From an uncultured Clostridium sp. (lineage in GTDB: Bacteria; Bacillota; Clostridia; Clostridiales; Clostridiaceae), in NCBI RefSeq assembly GCF_910588715.1, contig NZ_CAJURG010000002.1:168183-232182 (forward strand): DNA of 64,000 nt, given 5' to 3'. The stretch's first letter is position 1, and each line of letters starts with the position of its first letter. The position numbers were made by a program, and so were the translations under genes. Positions 7,328 to 16,706 of this stretch are shown one piece after another. The notes beneath the pieces were generated by a model. It searched no databases and was not told where the DNA came from. It worked only from the letters and a program-made list of their open reading frames with translations.

Positions 7328-7963
7328 ATGAATAATATAGGTAACTTATTAAAACTTCAATTTAATTCATTACTCGCTATAAAGAAAAATTTACTTATTA
7401 TATTAGCACTTGAAATCTTTTTTACAATTGTACAGCCAACTATGATTGTTTTTACAGGGGCTATGTATTTAATGTTAGCTACCTACTCTATTACCTATTA
7501 TGAAGAAAGAAGCAAAATGAATTATTTAATATATTCATTACCAGTTAAAACAAATGAATATATTTTATCTAAATATATATATTGTTTATTAAATACTGCT
7601 ATTGCCATGATAATTACTACAATATTATCTACATTCGTAAAAATATTAGGAGTAAATGATTTAATTTCCTCTATGCCAATATCTTCTATGCCCTTAGTTA
7701 CTTTAGGAATTGGCTTATTTTTCACTTCAATATTAATGCCTGCAACTCTTTTAATAGGTTTTGAAAATGGACGATATGTTCTTATGTTTATTGCAATTTT
7801 TCCAGTAGTATTTTCTACTACATTAATGGAAATATTATCTGAAATAAATATAATATTAAATCCTTTAATATTAACTATTTTATTAGTATTAATTTCTATT
7901 ACATTATTGCTTTCATCTTATTTTATTACATGTAATAAATTTGCAAAGAAAGAAGTTAGATAA
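7328..7963 (+). CDS. ABC-2 type permease of the GntR-linked exporter
   Basis: 211 residues with about six hydrophobic segments (around 18-45, 80-105, 110-135, 140-165, 170-200) and few charged residues, as in small ABC-2 permeases that pair with YtrB-like ATPases. It starts after TAGGAGGG and is the last gene of the operon. The substrate is unknown. Confidence 0.82.
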   Translation: MNNIGNLLKLQFNSLLAIKKNLLIILALEIFFTIVQPTMIVFTGAMYLMLATYSITYYEERSKMNYLIYSLPVKTNEYILSKYIYCLLNTAIAMIITTILSTFVKILGVNDLISSMPISSMPLVTLGIGLFFTSILMPATLLIGFENGRYVLMFIAIFPVVFSTTLMEILSEINIILNPLILTILLVLISITLLLSSYFITCNKFAKKEVR

Positions 7964-7974
7964 AATATATAAAA

Positions 7975-8005
7975 GGTTGAAGATTATAAAATATAATCCT
8001 CAACC
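7975..8005. terminator. Hairpin between convergent operons
   Basis: GGTTGAAGATTATA (7975-7988) pairs with TATAATCCTCAACC (7992-8005) with one G-T type mismatch. The short T-run follows it on the minus strand, so it mainly serves the DUF975 gene, with partial function for the ABC operon. Confidence 0.7.
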
Positions 8006-8013
8006 CCTTAATA

Positions 8014-8622
8014 TTACTTATTATTTAAATATAAATAAAAATTTGCTTCTGTTAATTGTCTATATGGAGCTACCCAAAGTCCTGCAATTCCAAATGTAAT
8101 TCCTACAAGCAACCACCAACCTATAAATGTTAATTCTAAATAAAATAATTCCCACTTATGTCCTTTCATTAAATTAACACTTTCATTTATACATTGTGTA
8201 ATTGACTTACTTGGATCTTCTGATAATATATAAAAAACTTGTGAAAACATAAGAGATACTATTATTCCAGGTACTATAAATAATAAAAGTCCTACAAGAA
8301 CTGCTAATGTTACTAATAAGCTCAAACCTAATGTTTTTAAATATATATTAAAACTTGAAAATAAGGTATTAAATTTAGGCTCACTTCTCTTAGTTGCTAA
8401 GTCTAATAAAAATCTACATAAACCAACTGATATAACTCCACTTAATAGTAATACCACTAAATCTAAAGAATAGGTCAAACCATCAGAATCTAAATTTGAA
8501 ATAACCTTGAAGACTGTATTAGCTTGCATTATTATATTTGCAACTAATACCGTTCCTATTGCAATTGCCCAATTACCTTTTAATTGCTCCTTTGCTCTAC
8601 TTTTCAATTCTGCTGTATACAC
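8014..8622 (-). CDS. DUF975 family membrane protein
   Basis: 202 residues, with the typical DUF975 opening YTAELKSRAKEQLKGNW and about four to six membrane segments. The start is GTG at 8622 after GGAGGTG. The function of the family is not known. The DUF4097 gene lies upstream on the same strand, 68 bases away, so both may respond to envelope conditions (inference). Confidence 0.8.
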   Translation of the reverse strand: MYTAELKSRAKEQLKGNWAIAIGTVLVANIIMQANTVFKVISNLDSDGLTYSLDLVVLLLSGVISVGLCRFLLDLATKRSEPKFNTLFSSFNIYLKTLGLSLLVTLAVLVGLLLFIVPGIIVSLMFSQVFYILSEDPSKSITQCINESVNLMKGHKWELFYLELTFIGWWLLVGITFGIAGLWVAPYRQLTEANFYLYLNNK

Positions 8623-8690
8623 AGCAACACCTCCAATAAATTTATATAATCTTTATATAATTATATACCTATTTAAATATTAGTATTACT

Positions 8691-9566
8691 TTATTTTAAA
8701 CTATTATAATTAGCATTAATATTTTTTTCTCCATTACTTGTATCAACCTTTAATTTATCTATAATAAAAGCTTTATCTTTTAAATTTTCTAATGTAACAT
8801 CTCCATTTGAGGTGTCTAATATTATTTCTCTTGCATAACATTCAACAGCTTTAATTTGAGCATTTGATGTATCTAATTCTATTTTATCTCCTATACATTC
8901 ATTTACACTTATTCTAGCATTTGATGTATCTATATTAATATCATTGCCCTTAACGTTTTCTAATACTATTTCACTATTACTAGAGTCAAATTCAATATCA
9001 TTTGCAACTAAATTTTTTGCATTTATTTTACCGTTTGAAGAATCAATTTGAATATCATTTTTTACATTTAAGTTTTCAATATTTACATTTCCATTACTTG
9101 TTTCTACATCTATATCTTGAATATTAATATTAGATATCTTTACTGAACCATTGCTCATTTCAGCATCATAAGTTGATAATACTTCTTCTGGAACTAATAT
9201 TTTAACTTTTCCCTTATCTTTATTAAATATAGAAAATCTTTTTTTCTTTTTAACAACTACGTTATCTCCATTTTGATTTATATAATATTTATTTTTTCCA
9301 TAAGAAATACATTCTACTTTAACACTTTTTTCTTGTGTACTCATTATTTCTAAAGATGTATTTGGTAAATCTAAATTAAAATTTACTATTCCATCACTTG
9401 GAATAAATTCTTTAATAGATTCATCATCATTATAATTTTCTTTGTTATTCCAATTAAATATATTACTATGTTCTTTTAACACTCCTCTTTTTCCTGCAAA
9501 AATTAAAGCTCCTATAATTACTATTACTACTAAAATACTTGTTATAATTTCATACTTTCTATTCAT
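8691..9566 (-). CDS. Membrane-anchored DUF4097 beta-strand repeat protein
   Basis: 291 residues. A single membrane helix (about 8-26) is followed by a beta-helix of repeated short strands; DTSNG, DTSNA or DSSNG recur about every 20 residues between 130 and 275, with alternating hydrophobic residues. This is the DUF4097/LiaG-like putative adhesin fold, facing outward. It starts after AAGGAGGG. Many relatives sit with PspC or LiaRS envelope-stress genes, but none is present here. Confidence 0.8.
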   Translation of the reverse strand: MNRKYEIITSILVVIVIIGALIFAGKRGVLKEHSNIFNWNNKENYNDDESIKEFIPSDGIVNFNLDLPNTSLEIMSTQEKSVKVECISYGKNKYYINQNGDNVVVKKKKRFSIFNKDKGKVKILVPEEVLSTYDAEMSNGSVKISNINIQDIDVETSNGNVNIENLNVKNDIQIDSSNGKINAKNLVANDIEFDSSNSEIVLENVKGNDINIDTSNARISVNECIGDKIELDTSNAQIKAVECYAREIILDTSNGDVTLENLKDKAFIIDKLKVDTSNGEKNINANYNSLK

Positions 9567-9667
9567 ATTTCCCTCCTTGAAAATTATTTTTTCAAATTAT
9601 ACAAATATATTTTTATAGTAACATATGCTTTTTATTTTGTTAATATTTTCCATAAATTAATAAAAAT

Positions 9668-9709
9668 AAATGGTATAAAGAAATTAATTTAAATTTCTTT
9701 ATACCATTT
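9668..9709 (-). terminator. Terminator of the coiled-coil protein gene
   Basis: AAATGGTATAAAGAAATT and its complement form a stem of about 18 bp with T-runs on both sides. Confidence 0.85.
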
Positions 9710-9718
9710 TATTTTTTA

Positions 9719-9910
9719 CTATTTCATTTTCTTTAATGAAGATTTCATATTTTCTAATGCATCTTTAAATTTCTCTTTAGCTTCTTCTCCAATATCCTCA
9801 ATGTCGTTAATTACATTACTAATTTCATCACCTATTTCTTGTGAAAGCCTTCCTTGTTTAATCTTTTTACTAATTTGATTTACCTTTTTTTCAAGTTTCT
9901 CAAAAGCCAT
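9719..9910 (-). CDS. Small helical protein of unknown function
   Basis: 63 residues, highly charged, with heptad-like spacing throughout (KLEKKVNQISKKIKQGR, then an acidic IEDIGEEAKEKFKDALENM segment), so probably one or two coiled-coil helices. I chose ATG 9910 because GGAGG stands eight bases before it; an in-frame ATG at 9961 has no ribosome binding site. It has no signal peptide or cysteine and no family I recognise. Confidence 0.6.
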   Translation of the reverse strand: MAFEKLEKKVNQISKKIKQGRLSQEIGDEISNVINDIEDIGEEAKEKFKDALENMKSSLKKMK

Positions 9911-10015
9911 ATTTAAAGCCTCCAAATTTTTAAAATAATTTTGTATATTTATTTTATCCATTTTCTATTTTTAAATACGCCTATAGCTTTAGATAACCTT
10001 TACATAATTATTTAA

Positions 10016-10345
10016 TTAAGTTAACTCCCTAAACAAATCCATTCTAACTTCATATAATTCCAAAGAATCCTCTTTTAAATATTCCCAATAATCATTATTA
10101 TTTTTTAAGTCTTTTAATAATTTATTTATTTTCTTATTAGTAACTTGATTTTCCTTAGCTAGTAAAGCTACAGTTAATATAAAAGTTCCACTTGCTTCAC
10201 TTTCCTCAATTAAGTCATCATTATTTGAAATAACTTCATTTATTGCCTCTTCCTCATCCATTCCTTCATCTAAATATCCTTGAAATTCATCTTTTATATC
10301 TGCAGCTAAATCATCATCATAAATATCTAATCCCCATACACCCAT
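10016..10345 (-). CDS. DUF4259 family protein
   Basis: 109 residues beginning MGVWGLDIYDDDLAADIKDE, the hallmark N-terminus of DUF4259 proteins, followed by an acidic helical body. The start is ATG 10345, nine bases after GGAGGGG; an upstream in-frame start at 10363 overlaps that site. It follows the nitroreductase gene by 34 bases on the same strand. The function is unknown; related proteins are scattered in Firmicutes, sometimes near toxin-immunity loci, for which there is no evidence here. Confidence 0.75.
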   Translation of the reverse strand: MGVWGLDIYDDDLAADIKDEFQGYLDEGMDEEEAINEVISNNDDLIEESEASGTFILTVALLAKENQVTNKKINKLLKDLKNNNDYWEYLKEDSLELYEVRMDLFRELT

Positions 10346-10379
10346 AAAAATAAACCCCTCCATAAATTTTATACTTTTT

Positions 10380-11237
10380 TTATTCTTTTACCCAAGTTGC
10401 TATATATTTATAGTTATTTGGCATACCATTAATATTAGGTTCATTTATCTTAAAGCTTCCTTTTATTCCATGTTCCTTGCAAGTTAACTCAAAATGACAC
10501 ATTGCAATTCCCATATCAATTCTTTTAATATCATAAACAGAATTTTTCTTTTCTTCCTTATCTTCATTTACATAAAAATAAAATTCATCACCTGATTTAA
10601 CAATTCTCCAAGGTTGTTTATTAACTGCTGATGGCGCTAACCTTACATTTTCAAACATATCCTCAAATCCATCTAATGTGTAGTGCTTAGTTAGTGGACA
10701 TGAAAAATCCCTAAAATAAAATATTTCATTCCACTGTTTTCTTTTATCACATTTTGATATAAACCTCATGGTCTTATCAATTAAACTTTTCTTTTCTTTT
10801 GCATATCCTATAGGTAATACTATTGGTAATACCTCGCCTTCTTCAACTTCCATTGCTTTTGCAAATTGTCCCTTCTTAAAAGTACCCCCTAGCCAGCATG
10901 TACCTAATCCTATGGATGTTGCATATAAAACTAAAGATTCCATTTCATAGCCTAATTCTTCTAAAGAATGCTGTCCTTCTTTTACCTTTGCTACTATAAA
11001 CTTTCTTGCACCTTTAATCATTCCATAAGTTCCAAGTCTTGCACCATTTATATGTTCTTTAGAATCTAATATTTTAAATGTTATACTTTCTTTAAAAGGT
11101 CCTTTTACTTCATTTATATAATCATTAAGCTTTCCAACTATTTCACTTGATATTTCTTCTGTATTGTAAGTTCTTATAGATTTTCTTTTTTTAACTATAT
11201 CATTTATAGATTCATTAAATATAAATTTATTGCTCAT
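10380..11237 (-). CDS. Nitroreductase family protein (TM1586-type)
   Basis: 285 residues. It resembles the long, single-chain nitroreductases in which two half-domains in one polypeptide form the FMN site. The N-terminal KKRKSIRTYNTEEIS motif binds the FMN phosphate, GLGTCWLGGTFK is the central conserved segment, and NVRLAPSAVNKQPWR in the second half repeats the substrate-lid motif. It probably uses NAD(P)H to reduce quinone- or nitro-type acceptors. The start follows GAGGAGGG. Confidence 0.82.
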   Translation of the reverse strand: MSNKFIFNESINDIVKKRKSIRTYNTEEISSEIVGKLNDYINEVKGPFKESITFKILDSKEHINGARLGTYGMIKGARKFIVAKVKEGQHSLEELGYEMESLVLYATSIGLGTCWLGGTFKKGQFAKAMEVEEGEVLPIVLPIGYAKEKKSLIDKTMRFISKCDKRKQWNEIFYFRDFSCPLTKHYTLDGFEDMFENVRLAPSAVNKQPWRIVKSGDEFYFYVNEDKEEKKNSVYDIKRIDMGIAMCHFELTCKEHGIKGSFKINEPNINGMPNNYKYIATWVKE

Positions 11238-11343
11238 AAAACCCTCCTCTCTTTTTTAATTTTTAGAATTTATAAAAAAACTTCCATTTATTAATATTTA
11301 TTATTATTTATGTTTTTATTCATTTATATTTTTATTTATAAGA

Positions 11344-11379
11344 AAAAATACCATCAGACATAATGTTGATGATATTTTT
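11344..11379 (-). terminator. Terminator of the ABC-2 exporter operon
   Basis: AAAAATACCATCA and TGATGATATTTTT form a 13-bp stem with one mismatch, followed by T-rich sequence on the minus strand. Confidence 0.75.
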
Positions 11380-11388
11380 CAATAAAAT

Positions 11389-12204
11389 TTATATATTAAG
11401 ATCCTTTTTATTATATATACTGTAAGTTAAAATTATTGAAATTACTATTATAATTAATCCTATCACAATAAATTTTGTTTCAAATCCATTTTTAATTACT
11501 TCTGCTGGAGATGCATAATCAAAAGGAGATAAATAAATAAGATTTTTAAGTCTATCTTGCAACTTAGAAAAAACTCCTATTACGTAGCTTGAAAAAAATA
11601 CACCTAAAGCTATAGATATAGCTTTCTTTGAAGACTTTATAAAAGTAGACATTAAAAATCCAATTGACATAAATATATATCCTATTAATATCATGCCAAT
11701 ATATAGATTTTTAATTTTCATAATTAATTCCATTGCTTTAATATCTTCTGGCTTTACCATTACAGATATAATCATAGTTATAATCCCAACTATAACTATA
11801 AACATAAAAAATATAACTACATTTGCTAAAATTTTTGATGTAACTATATTCTTTCTGCTTACTGGCTTAGAATATAAAAATTCAATAGTTCCTTCACTTT
11901 CTTCCTTTGATAAAGCAGATACTCCAAGTATCGCTGCATATATTCCTCCTGCCATTACTATATATTGAAGAACATAAGCAGAAAAATCATAAATATTACT
12001 AAAATCCATTGAACCATTTATATTAAAAGCCTCTAAAAATTCCTGTGGAAGCATTTTTATTTTTGCTCCTACCAAATCTTGAAAACCCATTTCCTTCATG
12101 CTTGGAAAAAACAACATAAACATTATAACTAAAATACTGCATATTAAAGACCAAATAATAGCACCTTTTAACAACCTATTAAATTCAAACTTAAAAATAT
12201 TCAT
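11389..12204 (-). CDS. ABC-2 type permease (NosY-like)
   Basis: 271 residues, six predicted membrane segments (about 15-35, 75-95, 120-150, 165-190, 195-215, 245-265) and the SKEESEGTIEFLYSKPVSR segment that is the conserved cytoplasmic coupling motif of this family. It starts one base after the ATPase stop; its ribosome binding site GGGAG lies inside the ATPase gene, so translation is coupled. The substrate is unknown. Confidence 0.88.
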   Translation of the reverse strand: MNIFKFEFNRLLKGAIIWSLICSILVIMFMLFFPSMKEMGFQDLVGAKIKMLPQEFLEAFNINGSMDFSNIYDFSAYVLQYIVMAGGIYAAILGVSALSKEESEGTIEFLYSKPVSRKNIVTSKILANVVIFFMFIVIVGIITMIISVMVKPEDIKAMELIMKIKNLYIGMILIGYIFMSIGFLMSTFIKSSKKAISIALGVFFSSYVIGVFSKLQDRLKNLIYLSPFDYASPAEVIKNGFETKFIVIGLIIIVISIILTYSIYNKKDLNI

Positions 12205-12205
12205 A

Positions 12206-13093
12206 TTATTTTTCTCCCTTTATTTCATAATAATTCATAAACATATCCTCAAATGTTTTCTCGCTAATCAATAACTTTTCTATTTTATATCTTGAAAGTT
12301 CCTTTATTAAACTATCAATACTATTGCTATAACTAAAAATAAATTCATCTTTATCTCTAAAAGTTATATCTCCTCCCATTTCTTTTATTTTCTCTTCATT
12401 TATTTCATTTGATTTTATAACTACTTTTAATCCTAAATTATTATATAACTTGTCCATAACAATAGTATCAATTATTTTTCCATCTTTAATAACAGCAACT
12501 CTATCACAAAACTTTTCTATCTCAACTAAGTTGTGAGAGGATAAAAATACTGTAGTTCCGTTTTTCTTAGCTTCTTCTAATAATTCAAATAATCTTTTTT
12601 GAATTAATGGATCTAACCCATTAGTAGGCTCATCTAATATCAATAACTTTGGCTTATGAATCAAAGCCTGTACTATAGCAACCTTTTTCTTATTTCCTAG
12701 TGAAAGCTCTGACATCTTTTTATCAACATCAACGTCTAATATTTTATAAAGTCTTTCTACCTCTTCCTTATTTACTCCATTATAAAAACTTGATGAATAT
12801 TTTATTATATTGTTTACCTTAACTTCATCATAAAACTTAACTTCACTTGGAACATACCCAACATACTTTTTAATTTCATTACTTTCTTTAACTATATCTT
12901 TCCCTAATATTTTAGCTGTTCCTGAAGTTGGAAAAATAAAATTTAAAAGAGCTCTAATAGTAGTTGATTTTCCTGCTCCATTTGGTCCTACAAACCCAAA
13001 TATTTCTCCCTCTTTTACTTTTAAATTTACATTTATTATCCCCCTACTTTTCCCATAGGATTTGCACAAATTATTAGTTTCTATGATATACAT
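12206..13093 (-). CDS. ABC transporter ATP-binding protein
   Basis: 295 residues, close to the CcmA/NatA class. Walker A GPNGAGKST at about 36-44, signature LSLGNKKK near 136 (a divergent LSGGQ) and Walker B LLILDEPTNGLDP near 150, then an H-loop SSHN. A C-terminal domain of about 80 residues follows. First gene of a two-gene operon with the ABC-2 permease; GGGGG ribosome binding site before ATG. It probably energises export of a peptide, lipid or drug. Confidence 0.9.
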   Translation of the reverse strand: MYIIETNNLCKSYGKSRGIINVNLKVKEGEIFGFVGPNGAGKSTTIRALLNFIFPTSGTAKILGKDIVKESNEIKKYVGYVPSEVKFYDEVKVNNIIKYSSSFYNGVNKEEVERLYKILDVDVDKKMSELSLGNKKKVAIVQALIHKPKLLILDEPTNGLDPLIQKRLFELLEEAKKNGTTVFLSSHNLVEIEKFCDRVAVIKDGKIIDTIVMDKLYNNLGLKVVIKSNEINEEKIKEMGGDITFRDKDEFIFSYSNSIDSLIKELSRYKIEKLLISEKTFEDMFMNYYEIKGEK

Positions 13094-13121
13094 TTTAATA
13101 CCCCCAATAACTTTATATTTT

Positions 13122-13153
13122 AAAATAGAGACGTAAAAATACGTCCCTATTTT
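13122..13153 (-). terminator. Terminator of the YdcF-like gene
   Basis: AAAATAGAGACGT and ACGTCCCTATTTT pair with one mismatch around a six-base loop, with T-rich flanks. Confidence 0.8.
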
Positions 13154-13221
13154 ATTAACTACTTCTTAAAATATATAATTTTATAATAATTATATTAAAC
13201 TTAAAACCACTAAACAAATAT

Positions 13222-14007
13222 TTACTGCTTAAATATATAGGCTTTTATAACTGCAAAAAATTCTCTAGTATAAAATACTAACTCTAAAAGTTTATTTGAT
13301 GGTGCTGAATAACTATATGTGTTAAAACCAACTTCCTTTGCTAAAATCTTAGCTCTATACATGTGAAAATTATTAGATATTATAGTTATTTTAAAATCCT
13401 TCTTTCCAGTCTCCTTTTCTAAAACATTTTTAGTGTATAAAAAATTCTCATAAGTATTTGTTGATTTGTTTTCCATTATAATTAAATTTGGATCGACACC
13501 ATTATCAACTAAAAAATTTCTCATTGCTAATGCTTCAGACATGCTCTCCCCTTCTCCTTGACCTCCAGATACAACTATTTTAACATCTGGATACATCTCA
13601 TGAAAATCTAACGCTGTTTCTAATCTATATAACAATGAAGCACTTATTGTATTTCCCCTTAGTCCAGCCCCTAAAACAACTACATAATCTGGCCTTTCAA
13701 CATCATGATGATATCCATTATAAATTATTAAACTTTCTATACCTATAAATATAACTAATCCAATAGCAAATAAAGTTGTTATTATTATTTTTAATACTTT
13801 AGGAATGTGTCCCCAGATATCTATTTTAAACTTTAATTCAACAAATCCATAAATAAGTAAAATAACTCCTAACATAAAAAATACACTAGAAAAAGCCACA
13901 AACCCAAACATTAATTTTAATAATAAATAGTATAAAATTAATAATATTCCTATAATTTCAGAAAAAATATATAAATACTTTTTTCTATTCGATGCATAAT
14001 TATCCAT
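13222..14007 (-). CDS. YdcF/SanA family (DUF218) membrane protein
   Basis: 261 residues: three or four N-terminal membrane helices (about 10-100) followed by a DUF218 domain beginning PDYVVVLGAGLRGNT. It retains VVSGGQGEGE and the ENKSTNTYENF and SNNFHMYRA motifs, which are the conserved pocket residues. DUF218 proteins such as ElyC and SanA influence envelope polysaccharide synthesis, but their reaction is undefined. It starts after AAAAGGGG and is monocistronic. Confidence 0.83.
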   Translation of the reverse strand: MDNYASNRKKYLYIFSEIIGILLILYYLLLKLMFGFVAFSSVFFMLGVILLIYGFVELKFKIDIWGHIPKVLKIIITTLFAIGLVIFIGIESLIIYNGYHHDVERPDYVVVLGAGLRGNTISASLLYRLETALDFHEMYPDVKIVVSGGQGEGESMSEALAMRNFLVDNGVDPNLIIMENKSTNTYENFLYTKNVLEKETGKKDFKITIISNNFHMYRAKILAKEVGFNTYSYSAPSNKLLELVFYTREFFAVIKAYIFKQ

Positions 14008-14176
14008 AAATATTTCCCCTTTTATTTATTTTAATTATATTATAAAATATAAAATTACTAATATAAATTAGTATTTCACTTTTTATATATTAAAATAATT
14101 AATTATTAATAGTTTTAATTTTTATTAATAAAGTACTATAATTAAAATATACAAATAGATGCAAGGAGATAAAAAA

Positions 14177-15046
14177 ATGAATCTTAATAGAAATGATCAT
14201 TGTTGGTGTGGCAGTAATAAAAAATATAAAAATTGCCACTTAAAATTTGATGAAAAAATAAACTCATATAAACTTAAAGGACACATAGTACCACCTAGAA
14301 GTATAATCAAAACACCTGAGCAAATTGAAAAGATAAAAGAAAGTGCTGCTATTAATACTGCTGTTTTAGATTTAGTAAGTAAAAATATTAAAGCTGGAAT
14401 GTCAACTGAAGAAATAAATACTATAGTTCATGATTTTACAATATCACAAGGTGCAATTCCAGCTCCACTTAACTTTCAAGGATACCCAAAAAGCGTTTGT
14501 ACTTCTGTAAATGATGAAGTTTGTCATGGTATTCCTAGTAAAAATGTAATACTAGAAGAAGGAGATATTGTTAATGTAGATGTTTCTACTATATACAATG
14601 GATATTTTTCAGATGCTTCTAGAATGTTTAAAATCGGAAATGTACATCCTGATTTAGAAAAACTAGTAAAAGTGTCAAAGGAATGTTTAGATAAAGGTTT
14701 AGAGGCTGCAAAGCCTTGGGGATACTTAGGTGATATAGCAGAAGCAGTACAAAAACATGCTGAAGCAAATGGATATTCAGTTGTTAGAGAATTTGGTGGT
14801 CATGGAATAGGACTTGAGTTCCATGAAACTCCTTTTGTTTCTCATGTAGGTAAAAAAGGTACTGGAATGTTATTAGTTCCTGGTATGGTATTTACTATTG
14901 AACCTATGATAAATATGGGTAGCTATGATATATTCATTGATGAATCTGATGGTTGGACTGTTTTAACAGAAGACGGATATCCTTCTGCACAATGGGAATA
15001 TACCGTTTTAGTAACTGAAACTGGTGTTGAAATTTTAACACATTAA
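14177..15046 (+). CDS. map: Methionine aminopeptidase with N-terminal SEC-C zinc motif
   Basis: 289 residues. It removes initiator methionine from nascent proteins. A SEC-C zinc motif (CWCGSNKKYKNCH, about 8-20) precedes the pita-bread catalytic domain, as in SEC-C-type MetAP1. The metal ligands are visible in DVSTIYNGYFSDASR, GHGIGLEFHETP, and FTIEPM plus the final QWEYTVLVTE. The start is ATG 14177 behind AAGGAG; an ATG at 14159 lies upstream of that site. A TATAAT at 14137-14142 is a plausible -10. It ends at a strong shared terminator. Confidence 0.94.
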   Translation: MNLNRNDHCWCGSNKKYKNCHLKFDEKINSYKLKGHIVPPRSIIKTPEQIEKIKESAAINTAVLDLVSKNIKAGMSTEEINTIVHDFTISQGAIPAPLNFQGYPKSVCTSVNDEVCHGIPSKNVILEEGDIVNVDVSTIYNGYFSDASRMFKIGNVHPDLEKLVKVSKECLDKGLEAAKPWGYLGDIAEAVQKHAEANGYSVVREFGGHGIGLEFHETPFVSHVGKKGTGMLLVPGMVFTIEPMINMGSYDIFIDESDGWTVLTEDGYPSAQWEYTVLVTETGVEILTH

Positions 15047-15048
15047 AA

Positions 15049-15078
15049 AAGTGGTGAAGGCTTTTCCCTTCACCACTT
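15049..15078. terminator. Bidirectional terminator
   Basis: The 12-bp stem AAGTGGTGAAGG/CCTTCACCACTT with A- and T-rich flanks sits between the convergent map and SPOR genes. Confidence 0.92.
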
Positions 15079-15081
15079 TAA

Positions 15082-15726
15082 TTATTTAACATAAATATCT
15101 ATAAATGCTTCATATCCTTCACTAACTAAGATTTCAACCATGTTTTCTGCATTACTTTCTTCTATAAAACTTCCAACTATAACTCTGTAAAATATCTTTT
15201 CTTCTATAATTTCAGAATTAATATAACAATCATAACCTTTCTTTTTTAATTCTGATATTCTAATTTCAGCATTTTCCCTTTTAGAAAAGCTTCCTGTTAT
15301 AACAACATAATATATTGAATCTTTACTTATATTGCTTTGGCTTTTTTCAAAGGTACAAATAAATGTATCATATCCTAAATTATTTAACTCTTTTGCTCTA
15401 ATATTTGCATTATCTTTTTCTTTAAAGCTTCCCACCACTACTCTATTAAACTTTTCTCCATTCACCATTTCTGTAACTATAAATGAATCATATCCTAATT
15501 TTTCCATTTCATTTATCATATTTTCTGCATTAATTCTATTTTTAAAGCTTCCTACTATTACTCTATAATAAGTTTCCTTTTGTAATCTAGCAGCTAAATA
15601 AATATTTTGTACCTTTAACTCTTTTTCACTTATTATATCTTTAGGTTTTTCTGTATATATAGTATTTATAAACAAAATAAATAGTATGCTAAAAATAATT
15701 CCTATTAACTTATAATTTTTTTTCAT
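15082..15726 (-). CDS. Membrane-anchored SPOR-repeat protein
   Basis: 214 residues: one N-terminal membrane helix (about 7-24), then four consecutive repeats of about 40 residues, each of the form YRVIVGSF...A...L...GYDSFI. Two such units make one SPOR fold, so this is two tandem SPOR domains. SPOR domains bind septal peptidoglycan stripped of stem peptides, so the protein should locate to the division site on the outer face of the membrane. A decayed relative of the last repeat lies at 27595-27762. Confidence 0.85.
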   Translation of the reverse strand: MKKNYKLIGIIFSILFILFINTIYTEKPKDIISEKELKVQNIYLAARLQKETYYRVIVGSFKNRINAENMINEMEKLGYDSFIVTEMVNGEKFNRVVVGSFKEKDNANIRAKELNNLGYDTFICTFEKSQSNISKDSIYYVVITGSFSKRENAEIRISELKKKGYDCYINSEIIEEKIFYRVIVGSFIEESNAENMVEILVSEGYEAFIDIYVK

Positions 15727-15872
15727 ATTATTTACCCTTTACTAATATAAATCCTCTGTTCATTATATGAATAAAATAAATAATGTTACCTAAAATTAAA
15801 GTATATTTACTAAATTCTTTTATTTAAATTAATTATGATATAATAAATAAAAATTTAAAGGAGAATATTTTA

Positions 15873-16610
15873 ATGGAAAATAAAATAGAACAACTAACAA
15901 AAATACTTAAAGAAAGCAATAATATAGTTTTCTTTGGAGGTGCTGGAGTTTCTACTGAATCTGGAATTCCTGATTTTAGAAGCTCTAATGGACTATTTAA
16001 TAAAAAACTTAATATAACCTTTACTCCTGAACAATTAGTTTCTCATAGCTTTTATATTAAATATCCAGAAGAATTTTTTAATTTTTATAAATCCAACTTA
16101 ATCTACCCTAAAGCTAATCCAAATAAGGCTCACATAGCATTAGCTAAACTTGAAGAAATGGGAAAGCTAAAAGCTGTTATAACACAAAACATAGATGGAC
16201 TCCATCAAGCTGCTGGTTCTAAAAATGTATTTGAACTTCATGGCTCTGTATTAAGAAATTACTGTGTAAAATGTCATGCCTTTTATGATGAAAATTTTAT
16301 TTTAGAATCTACTGGAGTTCCAATCTGTAATAAATGTAATGGAAGCGTTAAACCAGATGTAGTTCTTTATGAAGAAGGACTAGATGATAATACTATTAGA
16401 GGTGCTATTAATGTAATTACAAATGCTGATACCTTAATAATTGGAGGTACTTCTTTAGTTGTATACCCAGCTGCTGGACTTATTGATTATTTCAGAGGTA
16501 AAAATCTTATTCTTATAAATAAAAGTTCAACTTCTGCTGATAACAAAGCTGATTTAGTTATTAATGATTCAATTGGTAAAGTATTAGATGAAGCTATTAG
16601 TAATTTATAA
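15873..16610 (+). CDS. cobB: Sir2 family NAD-dependent protein deacylase (sirtuin)
   Basis: 245 residues, full length for a bacterial class sirtuin. NAD-binding GAGVSTESGIPDFRS at about 22-36, TQNIDGLH, the catalytic His in FELHGS and the zinc site CxxC...CxxC (CVKC, CNKC) are all present, as is the GTSLVVYPAA loop. It removes acetyl or longer acyl groups from protein lysines, consuming NAD. An AAAGGAG site precedes ATG. Monocistronic. Confidence 0.93.
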   Translation: MENKIEQLTKILKESNNIVFFGGAGVSTESGIPDFRSSNGLFNKKLNITFTPEQLVSHSFYIKYPEEFFNFYKSNLIYPKANPNKAHIALAKLEEMGKLKAVITQNIDGLHQAAGSKNVFELHGSVLRNYCVKCHAFYDENFILESTGVPICNKCNGSVKPDVVLYEEGLDDNTIRGAINVITNADTLIIGGTSLVVYPAAGLIDYFRGKNLILINKSSTSADNKADLVINDSIGKVLDEAISNL

Positions 16611-16658
16611 AGTTATATTTTATAACTAATGAAAAACTTAAATAATATAAATAAAAAA

Positions 16659-16693
16659 ATCCTAGTTTAAAATTATGAATTTTAAGCTAGGAT
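16659..16693. terminator. Bidirectional terminator
   Basis: ATCCTAG...AAAATT pairs with AATTTT...CTAGGAT between the sirtuin and the convergent Lys/Cys-rich gene; T-runs lie on both sides. Confidence 0.8.
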
Positions 16694-16706
16694 ATTTTAA
16701 AATATA

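Noticed and set aside
8761..9160. Repeated DTSNG-type codons seen as a DNA repeat
   Set aside because: They are degenerate at the DNA level and follow the beta-strand period of a DUF4097 domain.
9911..9961. N-terminal extension of the small coiled-coil protein
   Set aside because: The upstream ATG has no ribosome binding site, while GGAGG is correctly spaced from ATG 9910.
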